In this document: positions 60,795 to 64,000 of the stretch, piece by piece | Layout: each line of letters opens with the position of its first letter | How positions within the stretch are numbered: the stretch's first letter is position 1 | From: Limiplasma sp034927815 | GTDB taxonomy: Bacteria > Bacillota > Clostridia > Christensenellales > Aristaeellaceae | DNA: 64,000 bases | NCBI GenBank assembly: GCA_034927815.1 | Contig: JAYFPK010000037.1 | Coordinates: forward strand, 1-64,000 | Reading direction: 5' to 3' | The notes under the pieces: generated by a model | The model's database searches: none | Told to the model about the DNA's origin: nothing | What the model saw: only the letters and a program-made list of their open reading frames with translations | Translations under genes and position numbers: made by a program

Positions 60795-61297
60795 AAAAGC
60801 ACCTCGCTGACAGACGGGGTATCTTCGTGAAAGTACACGGTGACATTGGGCGAACCGAAGTTCAGCCCATTGGCTGCGGCCAGCCTTTCCGCGGTTTGCT
60901 TTTGCGCCGGTTTGCCCGCGGCTTGATAAAAATGATAGGTTAGCGAAGGCGCGGACGAAAAGCGCTGCACATGGTGCATTTCGCCCTCCACGATGCGGAA
61001 GAAGGGCAGCATATAGCCAATGCTGCGGTCCATCACCGCTTTGATATCCGGCGACAGGCCGCCAAATGTCAGCTTGCTGATGAAGATTAACGCATCGTGC
61101 CGGGGAAGAGCGGCGCAAAACTCCCTCGCCCGGTCCGCAATCACGCACTGGCCGGGTGTTTTGATCCAGCATCCAAAACAGCCCACGCAGTGCCGTACTT
61201 CCGGCCGCGAGCAAAATACGGTTAAGTCCCTATCATAGGCATGCAATTCCTCGGCCATTTGGGGCGGAAGATCATGCAAAATCAGCTTCTTTGCCAT
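60791..61297 (-). CDS. Flavodoxin-fold oxidoreductase (iron-sulfur flavoprotein-like)
   Basis: A 168-residue protein that pairs with the downstream flavodoxin-fold gene by a four-base overlap. It contains CVGCFGCWIKTPGQC (near residues 37-51), the cysteine pattern of NAD(P)H-dependent FMN reductases with a CxxCxxC-like segment, and LIFISKLTFGGLSPDIKAVMDRS (flavin-contact loop). AAAGGGAGGG precedes the ATG at 61297. The two proteins may form a heteromeric flavin reductase; their partner substrate is unknown. Confidence 0.82.
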   Translation of the reverse strand: MAKKLILHDLPPQMAEELHAYDRDLTVFCSRPEVRHCVGCFGCWIKTPGQCVIADRAREFCAALPRHDALIFISKLTFGGLSPDIKAVMDRSIGYMLPFFRIVEGEMHHVQRFSSAPSLTYHFYQAAGKPAQKQTAERLAAANGLNFGSPNVTVYFHEDTPSVSEVLL

Positions 61298-61653
61298 GTG
61301 CCCTCCCTTTGTTTGCAGATTTTTTGATGGATGGGCGCCTCCCAATCAGATTCTTGTTTATCGGTGCGTGATGCAGATTCCATTATAGCAGATGGGGAGG
61401 TGAAATGAAATGCGCATAAGCAACAACAGAGTGATATATCCACGATTGCAGTAGTCCATCCAGCGCTTCAAAGCGCAACGCGGGCCGGCTTCATCGGGCG
61501 GCCTGCGTTGACGCCAAAGGCGTCCATGAAATTGGCGCAACGGGGCAACTCAAATCCGAACCTTTCATCAGTTGCCATGATCCTTTTTGACTGGCGTTTG
61601 TACAGCCGATAGCGCTCACTTAAAGAAAAGCGCCCCGCCGCCGGATACCCTTG
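61298..61653. other. Intergenic region without a recognised gene
   Basis: It contains one hairpin (61478-61487 with 61499-61508, nine of ten pairs) without a T tail. Short open frames have no ribosome binding site. Confidence 0.5.
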
Positions 61654-63435
61654 CTATCTTTTTCCCTGCTCCGAAAGAGCACCGCCGCCTTCATACTTGC
61701 CTTCCACGTTAAGCTCGGGCAATAAAAGCGTTCCATTGTTGGTTAGGGTGACGCCTTGGGGAACCGTGAGGATATGACCGACGATTCTAAGGGTTTTGCC
61801 TTTGGGAATTTCAAGGTCTTCCGTTAAGACAAGCTCCGGTTCATTGCCAACGGACAAGTTCAAAAAGATATCCGTATAGGGCGAATCCTGTGATAATAAT
61901 GCATTCAGCTCTTGTGTGGTGGGCTTCGTTTCCCGGATCAGGCATTCGATCATGCCCCGGTCCCTGTAGGTGATCGTGCCATCGCCGGAAAAGGGAGCCA
62001 CCTCGTAGGACATGATGCGCCCCGCCACAATCAGCTCCCCATGGACGATCACCTGGCAGCCGGAGAGCATAAAGTTCAAATCATTCACCGTCAGCGAGGC
62101 GCCTTCATTGATCGTCAGGGTATGCTTATTCCGGGACGGTAAAAGCTTTTTGTCGGAGGAATAGAGTCCGTAAGGCCCGTCCAGCGTGATGCTGGAAGCG
62201 ATCTGTATCGTTTCAATCTGATCGTTTCCCACCGCCGCGATAAATTCCTCGGCGGAGGTGACGGAGGCGACGGTTGAACCTGCCCATGCGCCGCCCATCT
62301 TTGCCATGTCCGCCTTATCCCCCAGAACCGTAATCTCCCGCAGCTGAGGCCCCCCCTCTTTGATGTTGATGAGCATTTGATTGCCCCGGCTCGCCCAGAT
62401 ATCGGCAAAGCCTTGGAACACGGCCTTCTGATTCCCGCCGTCCAGATCGCACAGAAAGATGCCGCCGCTTGACTCGCTGTACATCACTTTGCCGCCGGCG
62501 ATGATAAAGCTTGCGCACTCCTGGGAAATGAGAATGCAATGGTCGCCGTTCCCATCCGACCTGAAAAGAGTTCCATAGGGCGTACGGCCAAAGATATAAT
62601 CCTCATAGACAACAAAGTCAGACGCATGAATACCCAGGGAGTTGGGGACCGGGCTTGCTTTTGAACCGTCCAAAGGGATGCGGTACAGCGGCCCGTGCTG
62701 CTGGCTGAGATAGATTTCCTCCCCATACAGCTGCATCCGCCAAAAAAAGCCCAGGGGCAAGGGGGTGATTTGCCTGGGGTTGGTTCCATTGATATCCGTT
62801 TGGTAAAGGCCATCGATATAGCCGGATTCCGCGCCCATAAAGCCGGATTCCGTTTCCACAAAATAGACGCTATTGCCGTTGACCGCAAAGAGAAAGCCCG
62901 CCGATTCGTTTGCTGACTGTACCAGGGCCGTGGTTTCCAGGGTATTCAAATCCATTTTGTAGATATAGGCCGCATGGGTAAACAGAAGATAATCCCCGCA
63001 TTGGGCCAGGCTATGAATACCGTTGCTGCGGATCACCCCCCAATCGGCCTTGAAAAGCGTTTCCTGATCCGACCCATCCGCTTTCATTCGATACAGGGTA
63101 TACTCGGACGCATAGTATACCCAGCCGCCAATCTCCAGAACCTTATCCGGTGGCAGAAGCTCCGCTTCCGTGGGGGCGGTTGCGGCGGCGCCGCTTTCCG
63201 CCGCGCTGCCCAGGGCCGTTTCCGCCAAACCGCCCAGGTATGGCGAATCGGTAACGGCCATCGCACAGATCACAGCAACCGCTAACAACGAAGCGGCCAT
63301 CGTTCGAAAAGCAGATTTCCTGTGGGCGTGCGCATTTGATCTTTGAGGGAACCATCGCCTTGCGAGAAGGATCACCGCAGCGGTTGCGCTTACGTCGAGG
63401 GCCGTACATAGTACCATGGAGAAGAAGGAACGCAT
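61654..63435 (-). CDS. Membrane-anchored protein with beta-propeller-like (DUF5050) and C-terminal repeat region
   Basis: A 593-residue protein. Two N-terminal hydrophobic segments (about 2-25 and 43-62) resemble the first helices of BlaR1/M56-type proteins. Residues of about 95-400 are repeated strand motifs such as YYASEYTLYRMKADGSDQ and GLYQTDINGTNPRQIT, typical of DUF5050/WD-like propellers. The C-terminal 190 residues (SITLDGPYG..., LTINEGASLTVNDL..., TLTNNGTLLLPELNVEG) look like a right-handed beta-solenoid. The ATG at 63435 follows GAGAGGTG. No enzymatic motif was seen. The C-terminal part is closely similar to the neighbouring gene at 63464. Confidence 0.7.
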   Translation of the reverse strand: MRSFFSMVLCTALDVSATAAVILLARRWFPQRSNAHAHRKSAFRTMAASLLAVAVICAMAVTDSPYLGGLAETALGSAAESGAAATAPTEAELLPPDKVLEIGGWVYYASEYTLYRMKADGSDQETLFKADWGVIRSNGIHSLAQCGDYLLFTHAAYIYKMDLNTLETTALVQSANESAGFLFAVNGNSVYFVETESGFMGAESGYIDGLYQTDINGTNPRQITPLPLGFFWRMQLYGEEIYLSQQHGPLYRIPLDGSKASPVPNSLGIHASDFVVYEDYIFGRTPYGTLFRSDGNGDHCILISQECASFIIAGGKVMYSESSGGIFLCDLDGGNQKAVFQGFADIWASRGNQMLINIKEGGPQLREITVLGDKADMAKMGGAWAGSTVASVTSAEEFIAAVGNDQIETIQIASSITLDGPYGLYSSDKKLLPSRNKHTLTINEGASLTVNDLNFMLSGCQVIVHGELIVAGRIMSYEVAPFSGDGTITYRDRGMIECLIRETKPTTQELNALLSQDSPYTDIFLNLSVGNEPELVLTEDLEIPKGKTLRIVGHILTVPQGVTLTNNGTLLLPELNVEGKYEGGGALSEQGKR

Positions 63436-63463
63436 TGTAAACACCTCTCTGTTCAAAATCATT

Positions 63464-64000
63464 TTATAGCGACCGTGGCTGGCCTTCGTAAGTGCCTTCG
63501 ACGTTGAGCCTAAGCACTGATAATGTTCCGTTGTTGGTTAGCGTGACGCCTTTGGGAACAGTGAGGAGGTAATCGAAGATTTTGAGGGTTTTGCCTTTGG
63601 AGATTTCAAGATCCTCCGTTAATACAAACTCCGGTTCATCCCGTTTGGAAGAGATCAGGCAAACATACGTATAGGGCGAATCCTGTGACAGCAATCTGTT
63701 CAGCGCTTGTGTGGTGGGCATTGCTTCCGGGAATACACATTCGATGGCGCCGCGCCCGATGCAGCTTATCTTGCCATCGCCGGTAAACAGAATCTCTTCT
63801 TGCGACAGGATGCTCCCCGTCACGATCAATTCCCCATGATTGATTACATTGCAACCCGTCAGCAAGAAGTTGGAAGCTTCAATCGTCAACGCAGCGCCTT
63901 GATCGATGATCAGGGCATGCTTATTCCTGGCCGCGGTGCATTGATACCGGCCCTTTAGCATTATACTGGAAGTGACCTGTATTGTTTCAATGTGCTCGCT
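63464..64000 (-). CDS. Partial gene, paralogue of the C-terminal region of its neighbour
   Basis: The frame runs without a stop from the window edge (64000) to 63464; the internal ATG at 63961 is not the start. The visible 178 residues match the end of the adjacent protein almost segment for segment, for example LTEDLEISKGKTLKI against LTEDLEIPKGKTLRI and VTLTNNGTLSVLRLNVEG against VTLTNNGTLLLPELNVEG. It is therefore a tandem duplicate, truncated here by the window. It lies about 30 bases upstream of the second copy in the same orientation, so both are probably cotranscribed. Confidence 0.75.
   Translation of the reverse strand, partial: SEHIETIQVTSSIMLKGRYQCTAARNKHALIIDQGAALTIEASNFLLTGCNVINHGELIVTGSILSQEEILFTGDGKISCIGRGAIECVFPEAMPTTQALNRLLSQDSPYTYVCLISSKRDEPEFVLTEDLEISKGKTLKIFDYLLTVPKGVTLTNNGTLSVLRLNVEGTYEGQPRSL

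Noticed and set aside
1..64000. tRNA, rRNA and CRISPR arrays
   Set aside because: No cloverleaf with a GTTCGA-type arm, no rRNA-like stretch and no regularly spaced repeats were seen by reading; a computational scan was not possible.

Overview
The window reads as GC-rich (roughly 60% by eye), densely coded DNA from an anaerobic, carbohydrate-degrading member of the Bacillota, most likely class Clostridia. The lineage is an inference. It rests on AraC-type response regulators with LytS/YesM-type kinases, CBO0543-family and DUF3798 proteins, RarA, a HelD-type helicase, an ECF vitamin transporter component and AGGAGG-type ribosome binding sites. No rRNA, tRNA, CRISPR array or intact transposon was recognised.

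Layout. 1-4,400: a two-component system (response regulator plus a very short kinase without an extracellular sensor) translationally coupled to an RbsA-like double ABC protein that has lost every ATPase motif. It faces a minus-strand ABC importer (4,413-9,590) with a DUF3798 binding protein of unknown ligand. 9,900-18,000: an IlvD/YjhG-type sugar-acid dehydratase, a stress SDR, a membrane diguanylate cyclase, a small secreted protein, two CBO0543 membrane proteins and an MFS transporter. 18,000-28,000: a catabolic operon with GntR regulator, DeoC-type aldolase, FGGY kinase, ABC sugar importer, iron alcohol dehydrogenase and DUF4380 protein. 28,400-31,200: an M13 metallopeptidase and a gene remnant. 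31,400-43,600: a hexuronate regulon (LacI regulator, uxaC, uxaB, uxaA, uxuA, a divergent ABC importer and a separate uxuB) linked by a CGTTAACG palindrome. 44,000-45,200: a cobalamin riboswitch driving a DUF4430 protein and an ECF S component. 45,200-50,400: a structured non-coding block, an ACP-like protein without its serine, HelD, RarA and a strong promoter with a roughly 390-nt leader. 50,500-56,500: a MalFG-type importer with a GH3 glycosidase. 56,800-64,000: DUF488, a frameshifted SH3-like gene, an ECF sigma/anti-sigma pair, two flavodoxin-fold reductases and two tandem paralogous secreted or membrane proteins, the last cut by the window edge.

How it fits together. This is a plant-polysaccharide and sugar-scavenging region. 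Four ABC importers bring in sugars or related solutes. Local enzymes complete both uronate branches to 2-keto-3-deoxygluconate, cleave beta-glycosides or xylosides, and probably turn a 2-deoxy sugar phosphate into glyceraldehyde 3-phosphate and acetaldehyde, which the adjacent alcohol dehydrogenase could reduce. Two recurring traits stand out: all four binding proteins have signal-peptidase-I-like signals without a lipobox cysteine, and three are followed by a terminator-like hairpin inside the operon.

The best candidate for something undescribed is the sensorless kinase plus dead ABC protein facing the DUF3798 importer. Next are the orphan structured block near 45.4 kb and the leader RNA near 50.1 kb.
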